From contig NZ_JAEPJQ010000002.1 of the NCBI RefSeq assembly GCF_016827605.1, forward strand, positions 682,001 through 746,000: a DNA stretch of 64,000 nucleotides, given 5' to 3'. Shown here in pieces: positions 45,539 to 54,411 of the stretch. The stretch's first letter is position 1, and every line of letters starts with the position of its first letter. The notes beneath the pieces are model-generated. The model ran no database searches. It saw only the letters and a program-made list of their open reading frames with translations, and was not told the origin of the DNA. This DNA is from Hyunsoonleella ulvae (GTDB taxonomy: Bacteria; Bacteroidota; Bacteroidia; Flavobacteriales; Flavobacteriaceae). The translations under genes were made by a program, and so were the position numbers.

Positions 45539-45568
45539 AAAAACCCAAGACGATTGTCTTGGGTTTTT
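45539..45568. terminator. Bidirectional terminator between the second cold-shock gene and ndk
   Basis: AAAAACCCAAGAC (45539-45551) and GTCTTGGGTTTTT (45556-45568) are perfect 13-base arms around a 4-base loop, with A and T runs built into the stem ends, serving both convergent genes. Confidence 0.9.
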
Positions 45569-45589
45569 CATTTTATAAACTTTTTTTAA

Positions 45590-46009
45590 TTAGAACTGCT
45601 CTCTTCCTGAAAAGTGGAACGCTCCTTCAATAGCAGCATTGTCATCACTATCACTACCATGTACTGCATTTTCGCTAATAGAATCAGCATACAGTTTTCT
45701 AATCGTTCCCTCTGCCGCATCGGCAGGATTAGTAGCACCTATTAAGGTTCTAAAATCTGCAACTGCATTCTCTTTTTCCAAAATTGCCGCTACAATAGGG
45801 CCTCGTGTCATATATTCTACTAAATCAGGAAAAAATGGACGCTCTTTATGAATTGCATAAAATTCTTGCGCATCTGCTTTAGTCATTTGCGTTAATTTCA
45901 TCGCTACAATTCTAAACCCTGAAGCTGTAATTTTTTCTAATATTGCACCAATATGCCCTTTTTCAACAGCATCTGGCTTAAGCATTGTAAATGTTCTATT
46001 TGTTGCCAT
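45590..46009 (-). CDS. ndk: Nucleoside diphosphate kinase
   Basis: 139 residues from the ATG at 46009 ([18 protein letters not shown]); the upstream ATG at 46117 would add 36 unrelated residues and would precede the promoter. Conserved features: [14 protein letters not shown] start, Lys in KPD, and the catalytic His in [13 protein letters not shown] (about 113-125), followed by a terminal Phe-rich FHFSGREQF. Transfers gamma-phosphate between nucleoside triphosphates and diphosphates via phospho-His. Confidence 0.97.
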   Translation of the reverse strand: MATNRTFTMLKPDAVEKGHIGAILEKITASGFRIVAMKLTQMTKADAQEFYAIHKERPFFPDLVEYMTRGPIVAAILEKENAVADFRTLIGATNPADAAEGTIRKLYADSISENAVHGSDSDDNAAIEGAFHFSGREQF

Positions 46010-46027
46010 TTCATGTATTATTTGGCG

Positions 46028-46057
46028 CAAAAGTAAGGTATTTTCAACAAAAAGCAA
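46028..46057 (-). promoter_or_regulatory. Promoter of ndk
   Basis: Minus strand TTG (46057-46055), 19-base spacer, TACTTTTG (46035-46028), a full match to TTG-N19-TAnnTTTG, 18 bases before the chosen start codon. Confidence 0.75.
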
Positions 46058-46084
46058 GTGTAAAAAATTGTATCTTCGTCCCTT

Positions 46085-47104
46085 ATGGATACAAACGACA
46101 TTACGGCGATTAAACAACTATTAAGTACGCCAAAACATATAGTGGTGGTACCTCACAAAAACCCTGATGGAGATGCCATTGGGTCTACCTTAGGTTTATC
46201 TCATTTTTTAAAAAAGTACCATCATAATATTCAGGTTATTACCCCTAATGATTATCCTGAATTTTTAAAATGGGTTCCAGGAGAAAACACCATACTAAAG
46301 TACGATTCTCAAACAGAAGCTTGTAATAAAGCTATTGAAAACGCTGATATTGTTTTTACTTTAGATTTTAATGCGTTTCATAGAACTGGTGCAATGGAAC
46401 CTATACTTAAAAGCTCAACAGCAATTAAAATTTTAATTGACCACCATGAGGAACCAGATAACTATGCTAAATATAGCTATAGTGATGTGAGCATGAGTTC
46501 CACCTGTGAAATGATATATCATTTTATTGATATGTTAGGCAGCACAGATAAGGTTGATGCAGAAATTGCAACCTGTTTGTATTTAGGCATTATGACAGAT
46601 ACAGGTTCTTTTAGATTTCCTTCAACTACTAGTACAACACACAGAATTGTTGCTGAACTTATTGATAAAGGTGCAAAAAACGCAGACATCCATAATAATG
46701 TTTTCGATACCAACAGTTATAATCGCCTACAATTATTGGGGTGTGCACTTTCCAATTTAAAAGTTCTACCAGAATTAAGAACCGCATATATTACCTTATC
46801 TCAAGAAGAACTACGACGGTTTGATTACAAAAAAGGAGATACCGAAGGTGTTGTTAATTACGCACTTTCACTAGAGAACATTATCTTTGCAGCTATTTTT
46901 ATTGAAGATAAGCAAGAAGGTATTATCAAGATCTCTTTACGCTCTAAAGGCAACTTTTCTGTAAATGAATTTTCAAGGGCGCACTTTAATGGTGGAGGGC
47001 ACAATAATGCTGCGGGTGGACGTAGTGAAACATCATTAAGATCTACGGTTGAAAAATTTCTTAGTATATTGCCTCCATATAAAGATGCCCTAAATCATGA
47101 ATAA
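46085..47104 (+). CDS. DHH/DHHA1 phosphoesterase (NrnA-like)
   Basis: 339 residues. DHH domain motifs: [14 protein letters not shown] (about 18-31), [24 protein letters not shown] (DHH about 118-120) and [12 protein letters not shown]-terminal DHHA1 domain with [12 protein letters not shown] (about 301-312). NrnA-type enzymes degrade nano-RNAs and hydrolyse pAp to AMP, or cleave cyclic dinucleotide linear products; which applies is not decidable from sequence. Its end overlaps the GldI gene by 8 bases, so they are co-translated. Confidence 0.93.
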   Translation: MDTNDITAIKQLLSTPKHIVVVPHKNPDGDAIGSTLGLSHFLKKYHHNIQVITPNDYPEFLKWVPGENTILKYDSQTEACNKAIENADIVFTLDFNAFHRTGAMEPILKSSTAIKILIDHHEEPDNYAKYSYSDVSMSSTCEMIYHFIDMLGSTDKVDAEIATCLYLGIMTDTGSFRFPSTTSTTHRIVAELIDKGAKNADIHNNVFDTNSYNRLQLLGCALSNLKVLPELRTAYITLSQEELRRFDYKKGDTEGVVNYALSLENIIFAAIFIEDKQEGIIKISLRSKGNFSVNEFSRAHFNGGGHNNAAGGRSETSLRSTVEKFLSILPPYKDALNHE

Positions 47105-47645
47105 ATTTTCCGCATTACTACTAATAGTGCTTATTAGCTTTAGTTGTAAAACTCCCGAAGCTCGTAAACCAATCTCTGTAAAATCAGGCTCTTTTATTAA
47201 CGAGTCCGTTGAAAGAAACAAAAAGCTTAATGCCAAAGAACAAGCGTTAATTAAAGATATAATGTCTGCAAATGATAGTAATGAGTACATTGCATCAGAA
47301 AATGGATTTTGGTATTACTATAACACAAAAACAAACGAAGAAACAGCTATAACTCCAGGTTTTGGGGATGTTGTGAATTACTCTTATCATCTTAAAAATT
47401 TAAATGGCGACTTGATTTATCCAACAGATTATTTTAAGAATCTGGACTATACCATGGATAAGCAAGAACTATTCACAGGACTTCGAGAAGGTTTAAAACT
47501 AATGAAGCCAGGAGAAACGGTTACGTTTCTTTTTCCATCCCAAAAAGCTTATGGATATTACGGGGATGAGAACAAAATTGGTACCAATGTACCTTTAATT
47601 GCTGAAGTTACCTTAAATTCCATTACCAAATCACAAGATAACTAA
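47097..47645 (+). CDS. gldI: Gliding motility peptidyl-prolyl isomerase GldI
   Basis: 182 residues. Lipoprotein signal (LIVLISFSC, Cys about 17) then an FKBP-type isomerase domain about 80-178 (FGDVVNYSYHLKNLNGDLIY, ...LMKPGETVTFLFPSQKAYGY). GldI is an outer-envelope lipoprotein needed for Flavobacterium gliding and T9SS function, probably helping fold other Gld proteins. Presence fits the T9SS substrates at the right of the window. Followed one base later by the cyclophilin-FKBP gene. Confidence 0.92.
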   Translation: MNKFSALLLIVLISFSCKTPEARKPISVKSGSFINESVERNKKLNAKEQALIKDIMSANDSNEYIASENGFWYYYNTKTNEETAITPGFGDVVNYSYHLKNLNGDLIYPTDYFKNLDYTMDKQELFTGLREGLKLMKPGETVTFLFPSQKAYGYYGDENKIGTNVPLIAEVTLNSITKSQDN

Positions 47646-47646
47646 T

Positions 47647-48774
47647 ATGTTTAGATTAAACGTTATCTGTATTCCATTAGTAGTTGTCTTCATACTATGT
47701 TTGTCTGGCTGTAAGTCTCAATATCCAGAGTTAGATGATGGTATATATGCAGAATTCAATACCACAAAAGGTAAAATGGTTGCCAAACTATATTACCAAA
47801 AAGCACCAATTACTTCTGCTAATTTTATTGCTCTTGCCAATGGTACAAATACGCTTGTAACAGATTCACTCAAAGGAAAAAAGTTTTATGACGGACTCAT
47901 TTTCCATAGAGTTAAAGACAAATTTATGATTCAAGGTGGAGACCCGTTAGGTACTGGAGCAGGAAACCCTGGTTATCGTTTTATGAATGAGTTTCACCCA
48001 GATTTAAAGCATGATAAACCAGGAATATTAGCCATGGCAAATGCTGGCCCAAACACAAACGGGAGTCAGTTTTACATTACCGAGATTCCTAGACCAGATT
48101 TGGATAACCGTTATAGCGTTTTCGGGGAGTTAGTTATGGGCTTGGATGTACAGGATTCCATATCTAATGTTGAAACTGACAATAGAGACAAACCTTTAGA
48201 CAGTGTGGTTATAAATCAACTAAACATCATTAGAAAAGGAAAAGAGGCAAAACAGTTTGATGCTCCAGAAGTATTTAAAAATCATTTTGCCGAAAGAGAG
48301 GCTCAAGAAAAAGCTGAAAAAGCCCGAAAAGAAAAAATTTTAAAAGCTACCATTGAAAAGCATACCAAACAAAAGGAGGAAGCAACATCCCTTGAGTCTG
48401 GTTTAAAATATTATATTTCCAAAAAAGGAAATGGCGAACCTCTAAAAGTATTCTCTAAAGCCAAAACGCATTATGCTTTGTTTTTTGAAGATGGCACCTT
48501 ACTCGACACCAGCGATTTAAGTCTTGCCGAAACATTGGAAGCCGTAAACGAAAGAAAAAAAGCAGCAAATAGATACCTCCCCATTACGGCAGATTTGAGC
48601 CCAGATGCGCCCATGATTGCCGGTTTTAAAGAAGGTTTACAGCAACTTAATGTTGGGGACAAAGCTACGTTATTTATACCTTACCACTTAGCGTATGGAG
48701 AAGCTGGCAACAGAGGTATACCTCCAAAAACCAATCTTATTTTTGAAGTTGAAATTTTAAGCTTGGCTAAATAG
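47647..48774 (+). CDS. Lipoprotein with fused cyclophilin and FKBP domains
   Basis: 375 residues. Lipobox CLSGC (Cys about 22). A cyclophilin domain spans about 30-200 (FYDGLIFHRVKDKFMIQGGD, GILAMANAGPNTNGSQFYIT, the canonical F-H-R and GSQF signatures), then a charged helix (about 215-250), then an FKBP-type domain about 255-373 (AGFKEGLQQLNVGDKATLFI, and PYHLAYGE). Two different isomerase folds in one envelope protein; periplasmic folding factor. Co-transcribed with gldI and next to lgt. Confidence 0.93.
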   Translation: MFRLNVICIPLVVVFILCLSGCKSQYPELDDGIYAEFNTTKGKMVAKLYYQKAPITSANFIALANGTNTLVTDSLKGKKFYDGLIFHRVKDKFMIQGGDPLGTGAGNPGYRFMNEFHPDLKHDKPGILAMANAGPNTNGSQFYITEIPRPDLDNRYSVFGELVMGLDVQDSISNVETDNRDKPLDSVVINQLNIIRKGKEAKQFDAPEVFKNHFAEREAQEKAEKARKEKILKATIEKHTKQKEEATSLESGLKYYISKKGNGEPLKVFSKAKTHYALFFEDGTLLDTSDLSLAETLEAVNERKKAANRYLPITADLSPDAPMIAGFKEGLQQLNVGDKATLFIPYHLAYGEAGNRGIPPKTNLIFEVEILSLAK

Positions 48775-48838
48775 CTAAACAAAATTTTAACAGATATGTA
48801 GTGTTAAACCTTTATATTTACGCAGTAAAACATTTTTT

Positions 48839-49759
48839 ATGCACGCCTTAAAATTTGACTGGAATCCTATAACAGGGATAGATATTGTTGGTAATTTCAA
48901 ACTACATTTTTACAGCCTCATGTGGATTGTGGCTTTTCTTTTAGGTTGGTATATCATGAAACGCATTTATACCAAAGAAAAAGTAAATTTAGAATATCTA
49001 GACCCTATGTTTATCTATGTAGTATTATCTACTATGTTGGGGGCGCGTCTAGGACATGTTTTATTTTACCAATCTGAACTTATAAGTGAAGATTTCTTTA
49101 GTATTTTTCTACCTTTTAAATTTAAAGGAGGGTTTGAATTTACTGGTTTTCAGGGACTGGCTAGCCACGGTGCAACCATAGGTATCATTATTGGAATGTA
49201 CCTTTACAGGAGAAAGTACACCTATAAATCCTTATTATGGATTTTAGACCGTTTGGTAATACCTGTAGCCTCCGGTGCAGTTTTTGTTAGAATTGGTAAC
49301 TTTATTAATTCTGAAATTATTGGAAAGGTCTCAGGAGATTTTCCTTTAGGTGTTCGATTTATAAAAGACCATTACAAGGAATATGAAGTTATAAGAGCTA
49401 CAAAAATTAAAGATGTACAAGAAGCATATAATGCAGTTGCCAATACCCCTGAATTATTAGAAGCTGTTCCTTACAGACACCCTGCACAATTGTATGAATC
49501 CTTTTGTTACATTTTTGTGTTTTTAATTTTATGGTATTTCTACTCTAAAACCTCCAAACGAGACCAAACTGGATTTCTTTTTGGTTTATTTCTAGTGCTA
49601 CTCTGGACTGTTAGGTTCTTTGTTGAGTTTGTAAAGGAAGCTCAGGTTGATGAAAGAGCAACATGGGCATTAAACACTGGACAATGGCTAAGTATCCCAT
49701 TTATACTATTAGGTTTTTATTTTATGTTTGTTTACACACCTAAAAAACGAGTGGTTTAA
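48839..49759 (+). CDS. lgt: Phosphatidylglycerol-prolipoprotein diacylglyceryl transferase
   Basis: 306 residues, about seven membrane helices. Conserved segments: HGATIGIIIGMYLYRRKY (about 111-128, signature His-Gly), RIGNFINSEIIG (about 157-168) and YRHPAQLYES (about 214-223). Adds diacylglycerol to the lipobox Cys of prelipoproteins, the first step of lipoprotein maturation, used by the many lipoproteins in this window. Slightly extended loop at about 180-210. Likely transcribed with the next gene (2-base gap). Confidence 0.96.
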   Translation: MHALKFDWNPITGIDIVGNFKLHFYSLMWIVAFLLGWYIMKRIYTKEKVNLEYLDPMFIYVVLSTMLGARLGHVLFYQSELISEDFFSIFLPFKFKGGFEFTGFQGLASHGATIGIIIGMYLYRRKYTYKSLLWILDRLVIPVASGAVFVRIGNFINSEIIGKVSGDFPLGVRFIKDHYKEYEVIRATKIKDVQEAYNAVANTPELLEAVPYRHPAQLYESFCYIFVFLILWYFYSKTSKRDQTGFLFGLFLVLLWTVRFFVEFVKEAQVDERATWALNTGQWLSIPFILLGFYFMFVYTPKKRVV

Positions 49760-49761
49760 AC

Positions 49762-50253
49762 ATGAAATTAAAGCACATCATATCTTTTTTATTATTATCT
49801 ATTTTCAGTTTTGGTGTTACTTCATGTAAAAAAGATGTAAAAAAGATAAAGCAAACAGAAGTTCAGTTTACAAAAGAAGGGACACTTTCAATTTTTAAAA
49901 CCGAAACTGATTCGCTTAAAGTAGAATTAGATATTGAAATCGCCGATACTGACTTTGATGTCCAAACAGGATTAATGTATCGCAATAGTATGAAAAACAC
50001 CCAAGGCATGTTATTTATTTTTGAAGACGAACGTGAGCGTTTCTTTTACATGAAAAATACCAGAATTCCTTTAGATATCATATACATCAACGCCAACAAT
50101 GCAATTGTGAGTTTTCAAAAAAACGCCAAACCTTTTGATGAGTCGTCACTTCCTTCTGGAGCTCCAGCCAAATACGTCCTTGAAGTTAATGCTGGTTTAG
50201 TTGATGAGTGGGAACTTAAAGAAAAAGACTCTGTTGTATTTATTAAAGAATAA
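49762..50253 (+). CDS. DUF192 lipoprotein
   Basis: 163 residues. Lipobox VTSC (Cys about 22), then a DUF192 domain about 55-160 (LDIEIADTDFDVQTGLMYRN, RFFYMKNTRIPLDIIYI, and SSLPSGAPAKYVLEVNAG). DUF192 folds as a small beta-barrel; functions proposed are weak. Two bases after lgt; its stop lies three bases from that of the convergent receptor gene, with no room for a terminator. Confidence 0.92.
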   Translation: MKLKHIISFLLLSIFSFGVTSCKKDVKKIKQTEVQFTKEGTLSIFKTETDSLKVELDIEIADTDFDVQTGLMYRNSMKNTQGMLFIFEDERERFFYMKNTRIPLDIIYINANNAIVSFQKNAKPFDESSLPSGAPAKYVLEVNAGLVDEWELKEKDSVVFIKE

Positions 50254-50256
50254 AAC

Positions 50257-52623
50257 TTAACGTCTCTTTCCTCCTGAATATTCCATAGCTTCTCCTTTAC
50301 CAAATCCGTAACTGAAGCCTATAGCTATAAATCTTCCTCGCCTGCTCCAATTGTAAGCATTTGAGTTACCTTGCGTTATAAAGTTTTCAAAAAATCTTGA
50401 TTTAAATACATCTCTAATACTCAAATTAATAACGCCTTTATCTTTCAATATTTTTTTTCGAACACCTATATCTAAAAATGTATTTGCACTTCTTATACCT
50501 TGTACTGTTTTTACTTTTGATATGTGATTCCCTACTGCTTCTACATCTATTTTAGCTGGCAATTTAAACTTTGCCATAAGTTTTGAACTCCATTGATCTC
50601 CATTAAAGTCAAAAACAGCAGATTCAAAAGTTCCTTTTCTGTTGAATTGATTGTAATTAAAATCAACATTAAACGTTATCCATTTAATGGGACTATACTT
50701 TGTATTAAACTCAATACCAAACGTGCTATTTGTACCTACATTCTCTGGCATACGCGTATTAACATTATTCTCAAATACAGAAATTCGCTCTATTACATCA
50801 GTTGTGTAACGATGAAACATTCCTAAATTTAAAGATGTTTTACCAATATCAATAATACTAGTTAGCTCATAAGAATCTGTAAACTCTGGCATAAGCGCTG
50901 GATTACCTTGACGGATCGTAAAATTATTACGAATATTAAAAAAAGGATTTAACTCCCACATGCCTGGTCTATTTATTCTCGCCGAATACCCTGCTTGTAA
51001 CGATACTAGATCTGATATTTTATATGATGTATGAATGCTTGGAAACAGATTGGTGTAATTTTGATTATTGCTCTCATTTGTGGTTACAAGAAGTGTAGTT
51101 AAATCGGTTTGTTCTAAACGTAATCCTGCTTTTATACCCCAAGCTTCGTATTCATATCCTCCTATAACATAAGCCCCTAAAACTTTTTGATCGAACTCAA
51201 AATTATTAGTAAAACCTAAATCTGTTTGAAATTCACCATTAACTAAATTTTGAACTTCAAAATCATTACCAATATCATTAATAACATATTGAGCACCGGT
51301 TTCCATAGTCCATATTTCTGAAAACGGTTTAGTATAATCTAATTTAAATGTATACGTATTATCAGAGTAATCCGTTCTTGTATTTTGTGTATTGTCTCTA
51401 TCTGTTCCCGAAATAGTAGTATCTTGGAATAATGAAGTTAAATCCTTTGCAAAAGAATTCCCTGTAGCACTTAGTAGTAAATCATGATCTTCATGATCTT
51501 CAAAATCTCGCTTGTACACTAATTCATATTGCCACTTAGGATTTGTTGCTTCTGTAGTTTCAGTACGATTCCATTCAGAAGTTAAATTATCATTCGCATC
51601 TAGTGCCTTAAAATTAAGATCTGATGGTTGGTCTTCTATTTCATAAGCAAAATTTCCTGATAGTGTAATGACATTATTGGGATTGATATAATAATCTGTT
51701 CCTAAAGTAATATTATAGAATTTTTCAATTCTGGAATCTTTACCTTCACTTAAAATTGAAATACCACTTTCTAAATTTTCATTAATATTTTCAGAATCCC
51801 GAGGATAAACTCTTCTTCCTAATCCAACCTGTGTAAACAAATTAAATTTTTCTGAACGTTTATTTAAACTCAATCCAAAACTATTATTATCAGGTATACC
51901 AGCATTAACACTAAACGCACCATTTATGCCTTTTCGTTCATCTTTTTTGATGACGATGTTAATGATACCTGATGTGCCTTCTGCATCATATTTGGCTGAA
52001 GGGTTTGTGATCACCTCTATTCTATCAATCATATCTGCGGTAATACTTCCTAAAGCACCTCCATCATCGGTTAATATTGAAGGTTTTCCATTAATTAAAA
52101 CCTGTACTCCAGAGCTTCCCCGCAAACTTATAACACCTTCAATATCAACATTTACAGACGGCACATTATTTAAAACTTCTAATGCACTTGCACCAGTACT
52201 ACTTAAATCTTTTCCAATATTAAATACGCGTTTATCTAATTTAAATTGCGAGGAAGACACTTCAGCTTCAACCAATACTTCTGCTAATTGTTCGGTATCT
52301 TCTTTTAATGTAATAACCTCTAAATTGATTTTTCTCTTTGTTTTATCAAACTCAGTTATCGTTTTTGAAACAAAACCTATAAAACTTATCTGTATATAAA
52401 TTTGCTTTACGTTTGTTTCTATTTTAAATGTACCATCTTCTTTGGTTATTACCCCTGTTATTGTTTCATTTGTTACCTCATCAAGTATAGCTACAGTAGC
52501 ATAAGGGAGTGGTTGCTTGGTAGTTTCTTCAATAACTTTACCTCGAATTTCAATACTTTGTGCAGAGATAAGGCCTCCGAAGCAACACATCAAAATTGTA
52601 TAAAATAACTGTTTCAAGCCCAT
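50257..52623 (-). CDS. TonB-dependent-type outer-membrane beta-barrel receptor
   Basis: 788 residues. Signal peptide about 1-22 (GGLISAQ), carboxypeptidase-regulatory-like domain (about 25-105, IRGKVIEETTKQPLPYATVA), plug domain (about 125-230, ISLRGSSGVQVLINGKPS, and IDRIEVITNPSAKYDAEGTS) and an outer-membrane barrel to the end. Of the outer_membrane_beta-barrel family (OMP_b-brl_3 type) common in flavobacteria; it lacks a linked SusD gene, so it is not a glycan SusC. Ligand unknown. A 12-base inverted repeat lies in its upstream region. Confidence 0.88.
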   Translation of the reverse strand: MGLKQLFYTILMCCFGGLISAQSIEIRGKVIEETTKQPLPYATVAILDEVTNETITGVITKEDGTFKIETNVKQIYIQISFIGFVSKTITEFDKTKRKINLEVITLKEDTEQLAEVLVEAEVSSSQFKLDKRVFNIGKDLSSTGASALEVLNNVPSVNVDIEGVISLRGSSGVQVLINGKPSILTDDGGALGSITADMIDRIEVITNPSAKYDAEGTSGIINIVIKKDERKGINGAFSVNAGIPDNNSFGLSLNKRSEKFNLFTQVGLGRRVYPRDSENINENLESGISILSEGKDSRIEKFYNITLGTDYYINPNNVITLSGNFAYEIEDQPSDLNFKALDANDNLTSEWNRTETTEATNPKWQYELVYKRDFEDHEDHDLLLSATGNSFAKDLTSLFQDTTISGTDRDNTQNTRTDYSDNTYTFKLDYTKPFSEIWTMETGAQYVINDIGNDFEVQNLVNGEFQTDLGFTNNFEFDQKVLGAYVIGGYEYEAWGIKAGLRLEQTDLTTLLVTTNESNNQNYTNLFPSIHTSYKISDLVSLQAGYSARINRPGMWELNPFFNIRNNFTIRQGNPALMPEFTDSYELTSIIDIGKTSLNLGMFHRYTTDVIERISVFENNVNTRMPENVGTNSTFGIEFNTKYSPIKWITFNVDFNYNQFNRKGTFESAVFDFNGDQWSSKLMAKFKLPAKIDVEAVGNHISKVKTVQGIRSANTFLDIGVRKKILKDKGVINLSIRDVFKSRFFENFITQGNSNAYNWSRRGRFIAIGFSYGFGKGEAMEYSGGKRR

Positions 52624-52706
52624 TTTAGAAAATAAACTATAGTGACTCTGTAAGAGCGTTGTGATAATTTTGAGCGAAGTTATAAAGTATTAGTAGTTAA
52701 ACCCTA

Positions 52707-52759
52707 ACACCTTTTAAAAGTTTTAACAAAGATTTTTAGTAGAGTTCTTTAAAAGGTGT
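52707..52759 (-). repeat. 12-base inverted repeat upstream of the receptor gene
   Basis: ACACCTTTTAAA (52707-52718) and TTTAAAAGGTGT (52748-52759) are perfect inverse complements separated by 29 bases, 84 bases upstream of the receptor start codon. No T-run follows either side, so it is more likely a regulator site or stable leader stem than a terminator. Confidence 0.5.
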
Positions 52760-52806
52760 CATTTAAATAGCAACTACTTATAAGTAATTAAAGCCCCTTA
52801 AATACA

Positions 52807-52840
52807 AAAATGTGTACTTTTCAAGAAGAATACACATTTT
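52807..52840 (-). terminator. Terminator after guaB
   Basis: AAAATGTGTA (52807-52816) pairs with TACACATTTT (52831-52840) around a 14-base loop; minus-strand continuation has a T-run. It lies 24 bases past the guaB stop. Confidence 0.7.
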
Positions 52841-52863
52841 CAAGTCCAAAAAAAACAAGTAAT

Positions 52864-54336
52864 TTATCTAGAGTAATTTGGAGATTCTTTAGTAATGGTT
52901 ACATCATGTGGATGACTCTCGTTAATACCACTAGCCGTAATTTTTACAAACTGTCCTGTTTCCTTTAGAGTTTCTATATCCTTAGCACCACAATATCCCA
53001 TTCCTGCTCTTAGGCCTCCTATGAATTGATGTATACTCTCGTTAAGTTCTCCTTTGTATGGCACGCGCCCAACAATACCTTCTGGTACTAACTTTTTAAT
53101 GTCATCTTCTACATCTTGGAAATAACGGTCTTTACTACCTTGTTTCATGGCCTCCACCGATCCCATACCACGGTAGGACTTAAATTTTCTTCCTTCGTAA
53201 ATAATCGTTTCTCCTGGAGATTCTTTAGTTCCTGCTAAAAGCGACCCTAACATTACTGTATCTGCCCCTGCTGCAATAGCCTTTGGAATATCGCCTGTAT
53301 AACGAATACCTCCATCTGCAATTACTGGTACTCCAGAACCTTTAATAGCGGCAGCTACTTCTAACACCGCTGAGAATTGAGGGAAACCAACACCTGCAAC
53401 AACTCGTGTTGTACAAATAGACCCTGGCCCGATACCAACTTTTACGGCGTCGGCTCCAGCTTCAACTAAATATTTTGCTGCAGCTCCAGTAGCTATATTT
53501 CCAACTATTACGTCTAACTTAGGAAACTTAGATTTTACTTCTTTTAAAACACTTACCACACCTTTGGTATGCCCATGTGCCGTATCAATAACGACAGCAT
53601 CAACTCCTGCGTTAACCAAAGCCTCTGCTCTATCAACCGCATCTCCCGTAACCCCTATAGCAGCAGCTACACGTAAACGTCCAAATTTATCTTTATTCGC
53701 ATTTGGTTTTTGACTTAGCTTGGTAATATCCCTAAACGTAATTAATCCTGACAATTTATAATTATCATCAACAATTAATAGCTTTTCAATTTTATGTTCT
53801 TGAAGGATAGCTTCAGCATCTTTTAAAGAAGTACCAACTGGTGCGGTAACTAAGCTTTCACTTGTCATTACTTTAGCTATTGGCTTTTTATTTTCATGCT
53901 CAAAACGTAAATCGCGGTTTGTCACTATACCTTTTAGCGTTCCGTCTTCATCAACTATAGGAATACCTCCAATACTATGTTCTGCCATAGCACGTTTTGC
54001 ATCCTTAACCTTGGCATCCATTGATAGGATAACAGGGTCGATAATCATACCACTTTCTGCACGTTTTACACGCCTAACCTTTTGGGCTTGTTGTTCTATG
54101 GTCATGTTTTTGTGTAGTACACCAATACCGCCCTCTTGTGCCATAGCTATTGCCATTTTACTTTCAGTAACAGTATCCATAGCGGCAGACACCACAGGAA
54201 CATTAATTGTTATGTTACGTGTAAACTTTGTTTGGATATTTACTTCGCGAGGTAAAACTTCTGAAAAAGCTGGAACTAAAAGGACATCGTCGTAGGTTAA
54301 ACCTTCTCCAAGAATCTTATTTTGATGTGCTATCAT
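52864..54336 (-). CDS. guaB: Inosine-5'-monophosphate dehydrogenase
   Basis: 490 residues from the ATG at 54336 ([20 protein letters not shown]); an upstream ATG at 54375 would lie above the promoter -7 element and so cannot be used. TIM barrel interrupted by two CBS domains (about 95-205); catalytic Cys in [11 protein letters not shown] (about 295-305), flap [17 protein letters not shown] and Arg-Tyr RGMGSVEAM. Oxidises IMP to XMP, the committed step to GMP. Monocistronic with its own promoter and terminator. Confidence 0.97.
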   Translation of the reverse strand: MIAHQNKILGEGLTYDDVLLVPAFSEVLPREVNIQTKFTRNITINVPVVSAAMDTVTESKMAIAMAQEGGIGVLHKNMTIEQQAQKVRRVKRAESGMIIDPVILSMDAKVKDAKRAMAEHSIGGIPIVDEDGTLKGIVTNRDLRFEHENKKPIAKVMTSESLVTAPVGTSLKDAEAILQEHKIEKLLIVDDNYKLSGLITFRDITKLSQKPNANKDKFGRLRVAAAIGVTGDAVDRAEALVNAGVDAVVIDTAHGHTKGVVSVLKEVKSKFPKLDVIVGNIATGAAAKYLVEAGADAVKVGIGPGSICTTRVVAGVGFPQFSAVLEVAAAIKGSGVPVIADGGIRYTGDIPKAIAAGADTVMLGSLLAGTKESPGETIIYEGRKFKSYRGMGSVEAMKQGSKDRYFQDVEDDIKKLVPEGIVGRVPYKGELNESIHQFIGGLRAGMGYCGAKDIETLKETGQFVKITASGINESHPHDVTITKESPNYSR

Positions 54337-54362
54337 GATGCAATTACGATTATAATTGCGTG

Positions 54363-54370
54363 CAAATATA
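54363..54370 (-). promoter_or_regulatory. -7 promoter element of guaB
   Basis: Minus-strand TATATTTG (54370-54363), a perfect TAnnTTTG, 26 bases before the ATG at 54336. A weak TTTAG replaces the TTG -33 box. Confidence 0.6.
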
Positions 54371-54411
54371 CACAAATTATAGGAACTAAACGTTAAATTT
54401 ATCTTTACAAA

